64,000 nucleotides of DNA from contig CAJTME010000012.1 of assembly GCA_910577315.1 (NCBI GenBank), positions 1-64,000 on the forward strand, read 5' to 3'. The notes beneath the pieces were generated by a model. It made no database searches. It was not told the DNA's origin and saw nothing but the letters and a program-made list of their open reading frames with translations. The stretch is from an uncultured Muribaculaceae bacterium (lineage in GTDB: Bacteria > Bacteroidota > Bacteroidia > Bacteroidales > Muribaculaceae). Both the position numbers and the translations under genes were made by a program. Shown here one piece after another: positions 41,283 through 50,583 of this stretch (position 1 is the stretch's first letter; each line of letters starts with the position of its first letter).

Positions 41283-44200
41283 ATGAGTAAGGACAAGAAA
41301 TTCTTGACCTGCGACGGTAACCAGGCAGCCGCCCACGTGAGCTACATGTTCTCGGAAGTGGCCGCCATTTACCCCATCACCCCCTCGTCGACGATGGCAG
41401 AATACGTTGACGAATGGGCTGCCGCAGGTCGCAAAAACATCTTTGGCGAAACTGTAATGGTGCAGGAAATGCAGAGCGAGGGCGGCGCCGCCGGCGCCGT
41501 GCACGGCTCGCTGCAGGCCGGTGCGCTGACCACCACCTACACCGCATCGCAGGGTTTGCTGCTGATGATTCCCAACATGTATAAAATCGCCGGCGAGATG
41601 CTGCCGACCGTATTCCACGTTTCGGCCCGCACCATCGCCTCGCACGCCCTGTCGATTTTCGGCGACCACCAGGACGTAATGTCCGTGCGACAGACCGGCT
41701 TCGCCATGCTGGCCGAGGGCTCGGTTCAGGAAGTAATGGACCTTGCCGGCGTCGCCCACCTGTCGACCATCAAGTCGAGCATACCTTTCGTAAACTTCTT
41801 CGACGGTTTCCGTACCTCGCACGAAATCCAGAAAATCGAGATGCTTGAGCAGGATGACCTGGCTCCGCTTCTCGACCGCGACGCGCTGGCAAAGTTCCGC
41901 AGCCGCGCCCTCACTCCCCAGGCTCCCGTAGCCCGCGGCATGGCTGAAAACGGCGACGTTTTCTTCCAGCACCGCGAGGCCTGCAACCGCCACTATGAGG
42001 CCGTGCCCGAAATCGTGGAGGAATACATGGCCAAGATTTCTGAAATCACCGGCCGTGAATACCACCTGTTCAACTACTATGGCGCCGAGGATGCCGACCG
42101 CGTCATCATCGCCATGGGTTCCGTTACCCAGGCCGCCCAGGAAGCCATCGACCACATGCTGGCCCAGGGCGAGAAGGTGGGCCTCGTTTCGGTACACCTC
42201 TACCGTCCGTTCTCGGTGAAGCACCTGATGGCCGCCATCCCCGCCACCGCCAAGCGCATCGCCGTGCTTGACCGCACCAAGGAACCCGGCGCCACCGGCG
42301 AACCCCTCTACCTTGACGTTAAGGAAGCTTTCTACGGCAAGGAGAACGCCCCCCTCATCGTGGGCGGCCGCTATGGCCTGGCGTCGAAAGACACCACTCC
42401 CGCGATGATCATCGGCGTGTTCGAGAACCTCGCCCTTCCCATGCCCAAGGATCACTTCACCGTCGGCATCATCGACGACGTTACCTTCACCTCGCTTCCC
42501 CCGAAGGCTGAAATGGCCCTTGGCGGCGCAAGCATCTACGAGGCCAAGTTCTACGGCCTCGGCGCTGACGGCACCGTGGGCGCAAACAAGAACTCGGTGA
42601 AAATCATCGGTGAGAACACCGACAAGTATTGTCAGGCTTACTTCGCATACGACTCGAAGAAATCGGGCGGCTTCACCTGCTCGCACCTCCGTTTCGGCGA
42701 CGAACCCATCCGTTCGACCTACCTGGTGAACACCCCCAACTTCGTGGCATGCCACGTGCAGGCTTACCTGCACATGTATGATGTTACCCGCGGCCTGCGC
42801 GACGGCGGCACCTTCCTGCTCAACACCATCTGGGAAGGCCATGAACTCGCCGAGAACCTTCCCAACAAGGTAAAGCGCTACTTCGCCGAGCACAACATCA
42901 CCGTCTACTATATCAACGCCACCAAGATTGCCCAGGAAATCGGCCTCGGCAACCGCACCAACACCATCCTCCAGAGCGCGTTCTTCCGCATCACCGAGGT
43001 TATTCCCGTTGACCTGGCCGTAGAGCAGATGAAGAAATTCATCGTCAAGAGCTATGGCAAGAAAGGTCAGGATGTGGTTGACAAGAACTTCGCAGCCGTT
43101 GACCGCGGCGGCGAATACCACCGTCTGGACGTTGATCCCGCATGGGCTCAGCTCCCCGACGACGAGGTTAAGGCCAACAACGATCCCGAATTCATCAACC
43201 GCATCGTGCGCCCCATCAACGCGCAGGACGGCGACCTGCTGAAAGTGTCGGACTTCGAGGCTATCCCCGACGGCACATGGCAGCAGGGTACAGCCCGCTA
43301 TGAGAAGCGCGGTGTGGCCGCTTTCGTTCCCGAATGGCTCGAGGAGAACTGCATACAGTGCAACAAGTGCGCATATGTCTGCCCTCACGCCGCCATCCGT
43401 CCGTTCGTTCTCGACCAGGCCGAAATGGCAGCCGCTCCCTTCGGCGAAGACACCACCATCCCCGCAATCGGCAAGACCTTCACCGGCATGCGCTTCATCC
43501 AGAGCGTTGACGTGCTCGACTGTCTCGGCTGCTCGAACTGTGTTGACGTATGTCCCGGCAAGAAGGGCGTGAAGGCTCTCGAGATGAAACCCCTCGAGAC
43601 CCAGCTCGACAAACAGGCCGAATGGGACTACTGTGCCGAGAAGGTTGCCTCGAAGGCTCACCTTGTTGACGTTCAGCAGACCGTCAAGAACAGCCAGTTC
43701 GCAACCCCGATGTTTGAATTCTCGGGTGCATGCTCGGGCTGCGGCGAAACTCCCTATGTCAAGCTCATTTCGCAGCTCTTCGGCGATCATGAAATGGTGG
43801 CCAACGCAACCGGTTGCTCGTCGATCTACTCAGGCTCAGTGCCCTCGACCCCCTATTGCACCGACGAGAAGGGCCACGGTCCCGCATGGGCAAACTCGCT
43901 GTTCGAGGACTTCGCTGAGTTCGGTCTCGGCATGAAGATTGCCTCCAACAAGATCCGCACCCGCGTGGCTGAGTTGATGACCAAGATGACCGAGTGTGAC
44001 AAGTGCAGCGACGAAATGAAGGCTCTTGCAAGCCAGTGGCTCGAAAACCGCGAGTCGGCCGGCGTTACCCGCGAGGTTTACGAGAAGCTCGTGCCGATGT
44101 GCGAAGCCTGCGGTTGCGATACCTGCAAGGCCCTGCTCGAACTGAAAGGCTTCATCGTGGCCCGCAGCCAGTGGATCATCGCCGGTGACGGCGCCGCCTA

Positions 44201-44840
44201 CGACATCGGTTTCGGCGGTCTTGACCACGTGCTCGCATCGGGCGAGAATGTAAACGTAATCGTGCTCGACACCGAGGTTTACTCGAACACCGGCGGCCAG
44301 GCATCGAAGGCTACTCCGGTCGGCGCCATCGCCAAGTTTGCCGCTGCCGGCAAGCGCGTCCGCAAGAAAGACCTTGGCCTCATCGCCTCGACCTACGGCT
44401 ATGTTTACTGCGCACAGATCGCCATGGGCGCCGACAATGCACAGACCCTCAAGGCTATCCGCGAGGCTGAGGCTTACGACGGCCCGTCGATCATCATCGC
44501 CTACTCGCCCTGTATCAACCACGGCCTCCGCGCCGGCATGGGTCACAGCCAGGCTGAGGAAGCCCGCGCCGTTGAATGTGGCTACTGGCACCTGTGGCGC
44601 TACAACCCCTCTCTTGAACTGGAAGGCAAGAACCCCTTCACCCTCGATTCGAAAGAACCCGACTGGGATAAGTTCGAGGACTTCCTCAAAGGCGAGGTGC
44701 GCTACTCTTCGGTTCTGAAGCAGTATCCCGCCGAGGCCGGCGAACTCTTCGCCGCCGCCAAGGCCAACGCAATGTGGCGTTACAACAACTACCGCCGTCT
44801 CGCCCAGCAGCAGTGGGGCGTTGACCCGGACGTGAAGTAA
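41283..44840 (+). CDS. nifJ: Pyruvate:ferredoxin (flavodoxin) oxidoreductase, single polypeptide
   Basis: Oxidatively decarboxylates pyruvate to acetyl-CoA with reduction of ferredoxin, a central reaction of anaerobic fermentation. At 1185 residues it contains all PFOR domains in order: N-terminal pyrimidine-binding domain (YMFSEVAAIYPITPSSTMAEYVDEW near 22-46), a transketolase-like middle part, the gamma domain, a 2x[4Fe-4S] ferredoxin domain (CIQCNKCAYVCP near 684-695 and CLGCSNCVDVCP near 740-751), and the C-terminal TPP domain (GDGAAYDIGFGGLDHVL near 968-984) with additional cysteines for the proximal cluster (ACSGCGETPY). Codon use is strongly C-ending, matching high expression. Followed by a strong terminator. 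Confidence 0.98.
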   Translation: MSKDKKFLTCDGNQAAAHVSYMFSEVAAIYPITPSSTMAEYVDEWAAAGRKNIFGETVMVQEMQSEGGAAGAVHGSLQAGALTTTYTASQGLLLMIPNMYKIAGEMLPTVFHVSARTIASHALSIFGDHQDVMSVRQTGFAMLAEGSVQEVMDLAGVAHLSTIKSSIPFVNFFDGFRTSHEIQKIEMLEQDDLAPLLDRDALAKFRSRALTPQAPVARGMAENGDVFFQHREACNRHYEAVPEIVEEYMAKISEITGREYHLFNYYGAEDADRVIIAMGSVTQAAQEAIDHMLAQGEKVGLVSVHLYRPFSVKHLMAAIPATAKRIAVLDRTKEPGATGEPLYLDVKEAFYGKENAPLIVGGRYGLASKDTTPAMIIGVFENLALPMPKDHFTVGIIDDVTFTSLPPKAEMALGGASIYEAKFYGLGADGTVGANKNSVKIIGENTDKYCQAYFAYDSKKSGGFTCSHLRFGDEPIRSTYLVNTPNFVACHVQAYLHMYDVTRGLRDGGTFLLNTIWEGHELAENLPNKVKRYFAEHNITVYYINATKIAQEIGLGNRTNTILQSAFFRITEVIPVDLAVEQMKKFIVKSYGKKGQDVVDKNFAAVDRGGEYHRLDVDPAWAQLPDDEVKANNDPEFINRIVRPINAQDGDLLKVSDFEAIPDGTWQQGTARYEKRGVAAFVPEWLEENCIQCNKCAYVCPHAAIRPFVLDQAEMAAAPFGEDTTIPAIGKTFTGMRFIQSVDVLDCLGCSNCVDVCPGKKGVKALEMKPLETQLDKQAEWDYCAEKVASKAHLVDVQQTVKNSQFATPMFEFSGACSGCGETPYVKLISQLFGDHEMVANATGCSSIYSGSVPSTPYCTDEKGHGPAWANSLFEDFAEFGLGMKIASNKIRTRVAELMTKMTECDKCSDEMKALASQWLENRESAGVTREVYEKLVPMCEACGCDTCKALLELKGFIVARSQWIIAGDGAAYDIGFGGLDHVLASGENVNVIVLDTEVYSNTGGQASKATPVGAIAKFAAAGKRVRKKDLGLIASTYGYVYCAQIAMGADNAQTLKAIREAEAYDGPSIIIAYSPCINHGLRAGMGHSQAEEARAVECGYWHLWRYNPSLELEGKNPFTLDSKEPDWDKFEDFLKGEVRYSSVLKQYPAEAGELFAAAKANAMWRYNNYRRLAQQQWGVDPDVK

Positions 44841-44860
44841 GAATCCTTACACATTAAATA

Positions 44861-44902
44861 AAAGACAGGCGTGGTCCCCGCAACGGGAGCCACGCCTGTC
44901 TT
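44861..44902 (+). terminator. PFOR terminator
   Basis: GACAGGCGTGG and CCACGCCTGTC pair perfectly over 11 bases with a 15-base loop. Confidence 0.85.
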
Positions 44903-44941
44903 GGCTTCAGGGAGAGGGTAATGCGGTTTTCTGGAGATTTT

Positions 44942-44973
44942 TTTGTAAAAAGGGGACGTGTGTTGTATCTTTG
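44942..44973 (+). promoter_or_regulatory. Promoter of the cobalamin-riboswitch transcript
   Basis: TTTG at 44942-44945 and TATCTTTG at 44966-44973, with an exact 20-base spacer. It is just upstream of the riboswitch, so the RNA would start near 44980. Confidence 0.75.
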
Positions 44974-44977
44974 TATC

Positions 44978-45140
44978 CGATTTGGTGACGGCGCAAGCCG
45001 TTGAAAAGGGAACCGGGTGAAAGTCCCGGGCAGTCCCGCTGCCGTAAGCTCCATTGAAAGGGGGCGGCGATTAAATCCACTGAGGCCCGCGCGCCATGGG
45101 AAGGAGAGCCGCTATCCGAGCAAGCCGGAAGACCTGCCAA
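44978..45140 (+). ncRNA. Cobalamin (B12) riboswitch
   Basis: Conserved elements of the cobalamin aptamer occur in order: AAAAGGGAACCGGGTGAAA near 45003-45021, TCCCGGGCAGTCCCGCTGCCGTAA near 45023-45046, the CCACTGAGG box near 45078, GGGAAGGAGAGCC near 45098, and the 3' box AAGCCGGAAGACCTGCC at 45122-45138, which corresponds to the B12 box region. About 160 bases of leader follow before the ATG at 45300, containing a GC-rich stem (CCGCTGCGGCGG) that could be part of the expression platform. The regulated gene is the LRR protein immediately downstream; repression by adenosyl- or other cobalamins is expected from the class. Confidence 0.93.
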
Positions 45141-45299
45141 GTCCTTGTTGCCCGAGATGAATCTTGCGAGGACGAGATTGGCATATCCGATCCTCCGCTG
45201 CGGCGGAAGGCGGCTGGCGGACATATATTCGCGTTTTTCATCTTCAGGCCGACAAGTGCGCTCACGCAACCTGTTTAACCTAATCAATAAATCTGCAAG

Positions 45300-47894
45300 A
45301 TGAAAAAACTTTTACTGTTCTCGCTTTTAAGTGTCATGGGGCTGGGCGCCCGGGCTGTGCCGTTCAAGGTGCAGGGCGTGCCCTACCGCGCGGCGGGCTA
45401 TGAAGAACCCGGCGCCATTCCCTCGCCTTCCGACTTTGACTTCTCAACCGTTGAATCGTGGGCCGGCGAGGGCGAAAACAAGTGCTATGTTGTGATTCAA
45501 TGGGCTGCCGAAGCGCAGGAAAACGCCCTGGTGTTCGGCTACCGATGGGACGGCACCGGGACCGGCATCGACGCCCTCGAAGCAGTCGCGCGTTCGCATC
45601 CCCAGCTGTACGTTGCCACAGAAGGCGGTACCCAGTATGGCTCGACAATCAGCGGCATCGGCTGGGATCCCGACGGCGACGGCGGATTTGCCATCGTTAA
45701 GGACGGCACGACGGAATATCCCGACGGGGACGGCATTTTTGCGATGTCCGGCTATTCGTATGACGGGTATGAGCCGCTGCACCCCGATGACTGGTGGCAC
45801 GGCGGCTGGTATGACGGCTATTGGTCGTATTGGGGCGGACATGTCGATGATGACAGCTTCTCGTATTCGCAGGTCGGCGCATCTGGCCGCGTGCTGGAGG
45901 ACGGTTGCATAGACGGATGGATGTTCGCCCCCGGCCTTGAGACCGGCACCTGGAAAACATGGGTTGCCGCGCCCGCTCCGACCGTAAATCCCGGGCCTGA
46001 ACCAGATCCTGACCCCGAACCTGACCCTGAACCCGGTGATGACGAACTCGCTGTGGGCGATGTGTTCGAGACCGGTGGACTGCGCCTGCGCATCACGGCC
46101 CTTGGCGACTCCCCCGAGGCAATCGTGACCTTCAAGCCGTCGGTAGAGGGCAGTGATGACGATTATACCGGCAACTGGATGATTTATGCCGGCACCATAA
46201 CCGTTCCTGAAACGATTGAATACGGCAAGTATGTGTTCACGATAACCGGCGTCGGCGAGTACGCGCTATATAACTCGCATGTTGAAAAGGTTGCGCTGCC
46301 CGCGTCGGTGGCCACAATAGGCGATTATGCCTTCTCATATTGCGAGAAACTTACAGAAATAAACATTCCCGCGGCGGTAACTGAACTCGGACGAGAGGCG
46401 TTCAGCTACTGTCCCGCGCTGACGACCGTGACGGGTATGGAAAACGTGGCCACCGTCGGCCGCTGCTGTTTCATGAACGACTCAATACTCAAGAATCTGT
46501 CGGGTCTGACGAAGGCAGAGGTTTTCGATGACTTTGCGTTCGCCTCGTGCGGCAGTCTGGAGACTGTGCCTGTTTCCCCAGTGCTGCGCTATGTTGGCAA
46601 CAGCGCTTTCGGGAATACGGCGATTACTGACCTGGTTCTGCCAGCTACGGTTGAAAATTTCGGAGAGGTGTTCGGGATGCACAATGAAGCCGGCGTTAAG
46701 GTGTGGTGGTGCGCTTCCGAGCCTATAGACGTGCTCGGTGTATATAATTTCGCAACTTCATGGGATTATTCGACCGGCACCCCTGTGGTGGACTATGCTC
46801 CCATTTATGTTCCCTACGGCTGCCCGGCGGCTTTCAGGCGCGACGTTCCGTGGGAGAACAGCGAAATCCGCGAGCTTCATCCGGTGGCTGTGCTTGCGGG
46901 ACACGACGTTGAAGTTGACGGACAATCGGCGAAGTTCACCGGTGTGCTGCAAGTGGCCGGCATTGTGGAGGAGAACGTGCCGGAACTGTTCCTGGCCTCC
47001 AATGACTTCTGGACGCATTACGGCAAGGTGGCCGGAAGCATGAAACTGGAATATCATCGGGCCGACACTCCCGAGACGGTGCTGACACTGGCTGCGGCGG
47101 GCAACGACGACGGCGATGCAGAGGCGGCGGTCAGCGGCCTCGCTCCCGGTGAATACCTCTACCGCTGGACTTCGGCGATGGAGCATCAGGCTGTCGCAAG
47201 CGAATGGACTCCGTTTGTAATCGAGGCCGCCGAGCAGCCTGTGCCGTCGGATGTGGCCACGTTCAATTTTATTGATGCCAGCACCCTGTCGGGGGTTCCC
47301 GGAGATGAGGAATGGTATTATGACGACAGCCGGAACCTATTCAAGGCCTGGAATTGCGACAACGGCGAGTTCAACGACAATGGCACGGTGCTGAGGCTCG
47401 AGAACGGCAGCTGGGCCAGCACCAACCATACGCGACTCCGCAAGGAGGTGGACAATCCCAGCGCCGGGAAACTGATGCTGTACGGTAACTTCACGCTTGT
47501 GGCTCCGGCTGGCAAGTGCTTCACGAGCATCGGCATAGCCAGCAGTAAATTCGTGAGTGACAAGACCAAATACATCGCTCTGGACAGCGGGCAGAAAGGC
47601 ACGCTTGAATGTCCCGTGGAGAGCCGCGCGGACTATACGGCGCTGTGGACTGCCGACGTGGCCGACAGGGTCAACCAGGTGAAGTTTGTGAACAGCCGAA
47701 AATACGGCTATATGGAGCTTAAAGGCATAGACGCCGTGCTTGCGGATATTCCGAGCGGCATCACGGATGTGGAGAGCGCAGACGGAGCCGAACCGGTGTA
47801 TTATACCTTGCAGGGCGTGAGGGTGGATAATCCGACGCCCGGCATCTATATAGAGCGTCGCGGCGAGTCCGTGCGCAAGGTGGTGGTGCGCTGA
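45300..47894 (+). CDS. Riboswitch-controlled secreted LRR protein with T9SS-type tail; candidate cobalamin-uptake accessory
   Basis: 864 residues. Signal peptide 1-19 (MKKLLLFSLLSVMGLGARA). Residues about 20-225 form an aromatic-rich domain (CYVVIQWAAEAQENALVFGYRWDGTG, GIGWDPDGDGGFAI, then DDWWHGGWYDGYWSYWGG). This resembles domains of surface proteins found beside btuB genes in Bacteroidetes, by recall only. A Pro/Asp/Glu hinge (PDPDPEPDPEPGDDE) leads to BspA-like LRR units near 330-480 (VEKVALPASVATIGDYAFSYCEKLTEINIPAAVTELG), then further sandwich domains. The end (YYTLQGVRVDNPTPGIYIERRGESVRKVVVR) is a T9SS-like sorting signal. The only cobalamin riboswitch in the window lies directly upstream, and no btuB, btuF, btuC or cobalamin enzyme is near. 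Role in B12 capture is inferred. Confidence 0.85.
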   Translation: MKKLLLFSLLSVMGLGARAVPFKVQGVPYRAAGYEEPGAIPSPSDFDFSTVESWAGEGENKCYVVIQWAAEAQENALVFGYRWDGTGTGIDALEAVARSHPQLYVATEGGTQYGSTISGIGWDPDGDGGFAIVKDGTTEYPDGDGIFAMSGYSYDGYEPLHPDDWWHGGWYDGYWSYWGGHVDDDSFSYSQVGASGRVLEDGCIDGWMFAPGLETGTWKTWVAAPAPTVNPGPEPDPDPEPDPEPGDDELAVGDVFETGGLRLRITALGDSPEAIVTFKPSVEGSDDDYTGNWMIYAGTITVPETIEYGKYVFTITGVGEYALYNSHVEKVALPASVATIGDYAFSYCEKLTEINIPAAVTELGREAFSYCPALTTVTGMENVATVGRCCFMNDSILKNLSGLTKAEVFDDFAFASCGSLETVPVSPVLRYVGNSAFGNTAITDLVLPATVENFGEVFGMHNEAGVKVWWCASEPIDVLGVYNFATSWDYSTGTPVVDYAPIYVPYGCPAAFRRDVPWENSEIRELHPVAVLAGHDVEVDGQSAKFTGVLQVAGIVEENVPELFLASNDFWTHYGKVAGSMKLEYHRADTPETVLTLAAAGNDDGDAEAAVSGLAPGEYLYRWTSAMEHQAVASEWTPFVIEAAEQPVPSDVATFNFIDASTLSGVPGDEEWYYDDSRNLFKAWNCDNGEFNDNGTVLRLENGSWASTNHTRLRKEVDNPSAGKLMLYGNFTLVAPAGKCFTSIGIASSKFVSDKTKYIALDSGQKGTLECPVESRADYTALWTADVADRVNQVKFVNSRKYGYMELKGIDAVLADIPSGITDVESADGAEPVYYTLQGVRVDNPTPGIYIERRGESVRKVVVR

Positions 47895-47911
47895 CAGCTG
47901 ATTTGAACGCG

Positions 47912-47947
47912 GATGCCCCGCAGCCTGGTTTGAGGCTGCGGGGCATC
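47912..47947. terminator. Hairpin between the riboswitch gene and the histidine kinase
   Basis: GATGCCCCGCAGCC and GGCTGCGGGGCATC pair perfectly over 14 bases with an 8-base loop, between convergent stops. A long T-run is missing on both strands. Confidence 0.75.
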
Positions 47948-47949
47948 TG

Positions 47950-49125
47950 TCATCTGAGGGGGAGGGTGATGCGGAATGTGGTGCCGATGCCGGGGGTGGA
48001 GGATTTGACGAATATCGAGCCCATGTGGTATTGGTCGATGATGCGGCGGGCGAGGGTGAGGCCGAGTCCCCAGCCGCGTTTCTTGGTGGTGTAGCCGGGG
48101 TTGAAGACGCGTTTGAAGTTCTTGCGTGGTATGCCCTTGCCGCTGTCGGTGACCTCGACGAAGGCGGTGCGGCCTTCGGTGCCGGTGGTGACGTCGATGG
48201 TGCCGCGGCCTTCCATGGCGTCGACGGCGTTCTTGATGAGGTTTTCCATGACCCATTCAAAGAGGGGGGCGCAGAGTTCGACGGGGATGGCGCCGGGGGC
48301 GGGGGTGAAGGTGAGGCGGACGCGTGATGAGATGCGTGTGGCCATATAGGTGGCGGCTGAGCCGACGACGTCGTTGAGGTCGGCGGGAACCATCTGGGGT
48401 ACGGAGCCGATTTTGGAGAAGCGCGAGGCGATGGTGCTGAGGCGGTTTACGTCCTTGTTCATCTCGGCGACGGTGGCGGTGTCGACGCCCATGTCGGGGA
48501 GGAGTTCCATCCATGCCATCAGGGATGATATGGGGGTGCCGAGCTGGTGGGCTGTCTCTTTTGAAAGGCCGACCCATACCTTGTTCTGTTCGGCGCGTTT
48601 GGACGAGAGCATTGCGACGTAGACGACCACGATGAATGCGAGCATGACGGCGATGACGACGTAGGGGTAGAAGGAGAGGCGTTTGAGGAGGGTGGAGTCT
48701 TCGTAGTAGAGGTGCTGGACCGAGGCGGGGGATATGGCGATGTCAATGACGTTGGGGGTGTTGGCGAGGGCGTGGAGCTTTGACTGGAGGAAGGCTTCGT
48801 TGGCGGGGGAGAGGGCGCCGGGGTTGAGGGAGTCGACGGGTTGCGGGAGGTCGAAGTTGCGGTATTGGAGGATTGTGCCGGCGTCGTCGGTGAGGAGGAC
48901 GGGGATGGTGGTGTTTGACTCGATGATGCGGAGGAGGAAGTCGATGTCTACGGCTTTGTCGGAATCGAATGAGGCGACAATCTCGCGTGTGGCGTCGGCC
49001 CAAATCTCCATGCGCTGGCGTTCCTGGGCGGAGAGGTCGCGCACGAGGCCTGTGGAGACGTAGAGGAACATCGCCACGACGGCGGCTGCCGTCACCATGA
49101 ATATTGCCTTACCGTAGCGGAGCAT
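47950..49125 (-). CDS. Sensor histidine kinase
   Basis: A 391-residue membrane kinase. Helix 1 is at about 7-27 and helix 2 at about 152-174 (YPYVVIAVMLAFIVVVYVAML), enclosing a roughly 125-residue periplasmic sensor. There is no HAMP domain. The H-box reads SKETAHQLGTPISSLMAWMELL near 187-208. The ATPase domain has an N-box (VMENLIKNAVDAMEG near 290), a G1 box (VTDSGKGIPRK near 321) and G2 (TKKRGWGLGLTLARRIID near 344). The HQLGTP variant is a common Bacteroidetes subgroup. No response regulator is adjacent, so it is an orphan. It follows the CorC/HlyC-like gene after a repeat array and may be separately transcribed. Confidence 0.93.
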   Translation of the reverse strand: MLRYGKAIFMVTAAAVVAMFLYVSTGLVRDLSAQERQRMEIWADATREIVASFDSDKAVDIDFLLRIIESNTTIPVLLTDDAGTILQYRNFDLPQPVDSLNPGALSPANEAFLQSKLHALANTPNVIDIAISPASVQHLYYEDSTLLKRLSFYPYVVIAVMLAFIVVVYVAMLSSKRAEQNKVWVGLSKETAHQLGTPISSLMAWMELLPDMGVDTATVAEMNKDVNRLSTIASRFSKIGSVPQMVPADLNDVVGSAATYMATRISSRVRLTFTPAPGAIPVELCAPLFEWVMENLIKNAVDAMEGRGTIDVTTGTEGRTAFVEVTDSGKGIPRKNFKRVFNPGYTTKKRGWGLGLTLARRIIDQYHMGSIFVKSSTPGIGTTFRITLPLR

Positions 49126-49134
49126 AATTTTTTT

Positions 49135-49262
49135 AATTAGGAATTTTTTCGAATTAGGAATTAGGAATTAGGAATTAGGAATTAGGAATTTTTTCCTATT
49201 CTTTTTTCTGTTTCCGCTTTTGTCTTTTTACTTTCTCCTTTTTCTTTATCCTTTCTCGTTTT
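49135..49262 (+). repeat. Heptamer-only repeat array and polypyrimidine tract
   Basis: About seven TTAGGAA-type units at 49135-49190, bounded by T-runs, followed by roughly 75 bases composed mostly of T and C. The layout is the same as at 29941-30111: heptamers without the GCGGGTGG block or nonamers, then pyrimidines. It lies between the kinase start and the CorC/HlyC-like stop. Confidence 0.8.
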
Positions 49263-49298
49263 CCTTTATTCGTTGTGCTTGATGCTTTTTGGTTGGTG

Positions 49299-50582
49299 TT
49301 ATTCTTCTTTTTCGGTTTCGATGCGGGTGACGCGGATGAGCTCGAGACGGTTGGCGGCGGTGGAGAGGATGTCGAAACGGAGGTCGGCGAGGAGCACCTG
49401 GTCGCCCTGGGCGGGGATGGTGCCGGTGGCGTGGAGGATGTAGCCGGCGAGGGTCTGGTAGTCGTCGTCCTCGGGGATGTCGAGGTGGAACTGCTCGTTG
49501 ATGGCGGCAATCTCGCAGCGGCCCGAAAATTCGTAGATGCCGGGGGCTGTTTCGGTGCAGGTGAGGCCTGATTTGTCGTGCTCGTCCTGGATGTCGCCGA
49601 ATATTTCCTCGACGAGGTCCTCGAGGGTTATGAGGCCGGCTGTGCCGCCGAATTCGTCGACGACGACGGCGAGGGATTTTTTCTGCTGGAGCATGCGGCG
49701 CATCATTTTGTTGGCGAGGAGGTTTTCGGGGGCGAAGAGCACGGGCTTGATGTGTTCTTTCCAGTCGGCGGCGGGGTCGAAGAGCTCGGAGACGTGGATG
49801 TAGCCGAGGATGGTGTCGATGTCGTCGCGGAAGACGAGTATTTTGGAGCGGCCCGATGTGGTGAAGAGTTCGGAGAGCTGGTCGCGTGAGGTGGTGTCGA
49901 TGTTGACGGCGACGACTTCGTTGCGGGGTGTCATGCAGTCGCGGAGGTGGGTGCTGGAGAAGTCGAGGGCGTTTTGGAAAATCTTGACTTCGTTTTCGAC
50001 TTCGTGGTGTTTTTCCTCGAGGTTGTCGATGTTTTCCTCGATGAAGTCGTTGAGTTCGCCGACGGAAATCACGCGCAGGCGGCCTTCGGCGCTCTTGATG
50101 CCGACGAGGCGCATGAGCATGCGCGACAGGAAGGTCGAGAACCAGGAGATCGGATAGAAGAGGAGGTAGAAGATGAAGACGGGGAGGGCGAAAATCTTGA
50201 GGGAGGAGTTGGGGTTGATGCGGAAGATTGTCTTGGGGAGGAATTCTCCAGTGAGGAGGATGACGGCGGTTGAGATGAGTGTCTGGGCGGCGAGGACGAG
50301 TGCCGATGAGCTGATCCATGTTGCGAGCCAGGGCTCGAGGAGGGCGGCGGCTCCCATGCCGTAGATGACGAGCATGATGTTGTTGCCGACGAGGATGGAC
50401 GAGATGAAGAACTCGCCGTTGGCGTAGAAGCGGTTTATAATCTTGGAGATTAGGCCGCCGCGGGCTACGTCGAGCTCGGTGCGGACGCGGTCGGAGGTGA
50501 CGAAGGCTATCTCGACGCCCGAGAAAAGGGCGGAGAATGCGAGAGAGACGATTGAGAGTATGAGCCAGGTGGTATAGTCCAT
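49299..50582 (-). CDS. CorC/HlyC-like (GldE-type) membrane protein with CBS domains
   Basis: 427 residues: an N-terminal DUF21/CNNM transmembrane domain of about four helices (LILSIVSLAFSALFSGVEIAFVTS; ISSILVGNNIMLVIYGMGAAALL; LISTAVILLTGEFLPKTIFRINP), a CBS pair near 200-330 (DCMTPRNEVVAVNIDTTSRDQL; KSLAVVVDEFGGTAGLITLEDLVEEIFGDI) and a CorC_HlyC C-terminal domain (YQTLAGYILHATGTIPAQGDQ). In Bacteroidetes the gliding protein GldE belongs to this family; others are linked to divalent-cation export. The adjacent lptC fits a conserved envelope neighbourhood. I do not assign GldE with certainty. Confidence 0.88.
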   Translation of the reverse strand: MDYTTWLILSIVSLAFSALFSGVEIAFVTSDRVRTELDVARGGLISKIINRFYANGEFFISSILVGNNIMLVIYGMGAAALLEPWLATWISSSALVLAAQTLISTAVILLTGEFLPKTIFRINPNSSLKIFALPVFIFYLLFYPISWFSTFLSRMLMRLVGIKSAEGRLRVISVGELNDFIEENIDNLEEKHHEVENEVKIFQNALDFSSTHLRDCMTPRNEVVAVNIDTTSRDQLSELFTTSGRSKILVFRDDIDTILGYIHVSELFDPAADWKEHIKPVLFAPENLLANKMMRRMLQQKKSLAVVVDEFGGTAGLITLEDLVEEIFGDIQDEHDKSGLTCTETAPGIYEFSGRCEIAAINEQFHLDIPEDDDYQTLAGYILHATGTIPAQGDQVLLADLRFDILSTAANRLELIRVTRIETEKEE

Positions 50583-50583
50583 T

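Noticed and set aside
41247..43790. 847-codon open frame antisense to PFOR
   Set aside because: Caused by the strong C-ending codon bias of the PFOR gene. It has no recognisable domain and the sense strand is unambiguous.
45300..47894. Calling the riboswitch-controlled gene btuB or a known BtuG/BtuH
   Set aside because: It has no barrel, plug or propeller signature; only the control element and general surface location point to B12.
49299..50582. Firm assignment as GldE
   Set aside because: The domain layout fits both GldE and other CorC/HlyC-family proteins, and it is not next to the gldKLMN operon.
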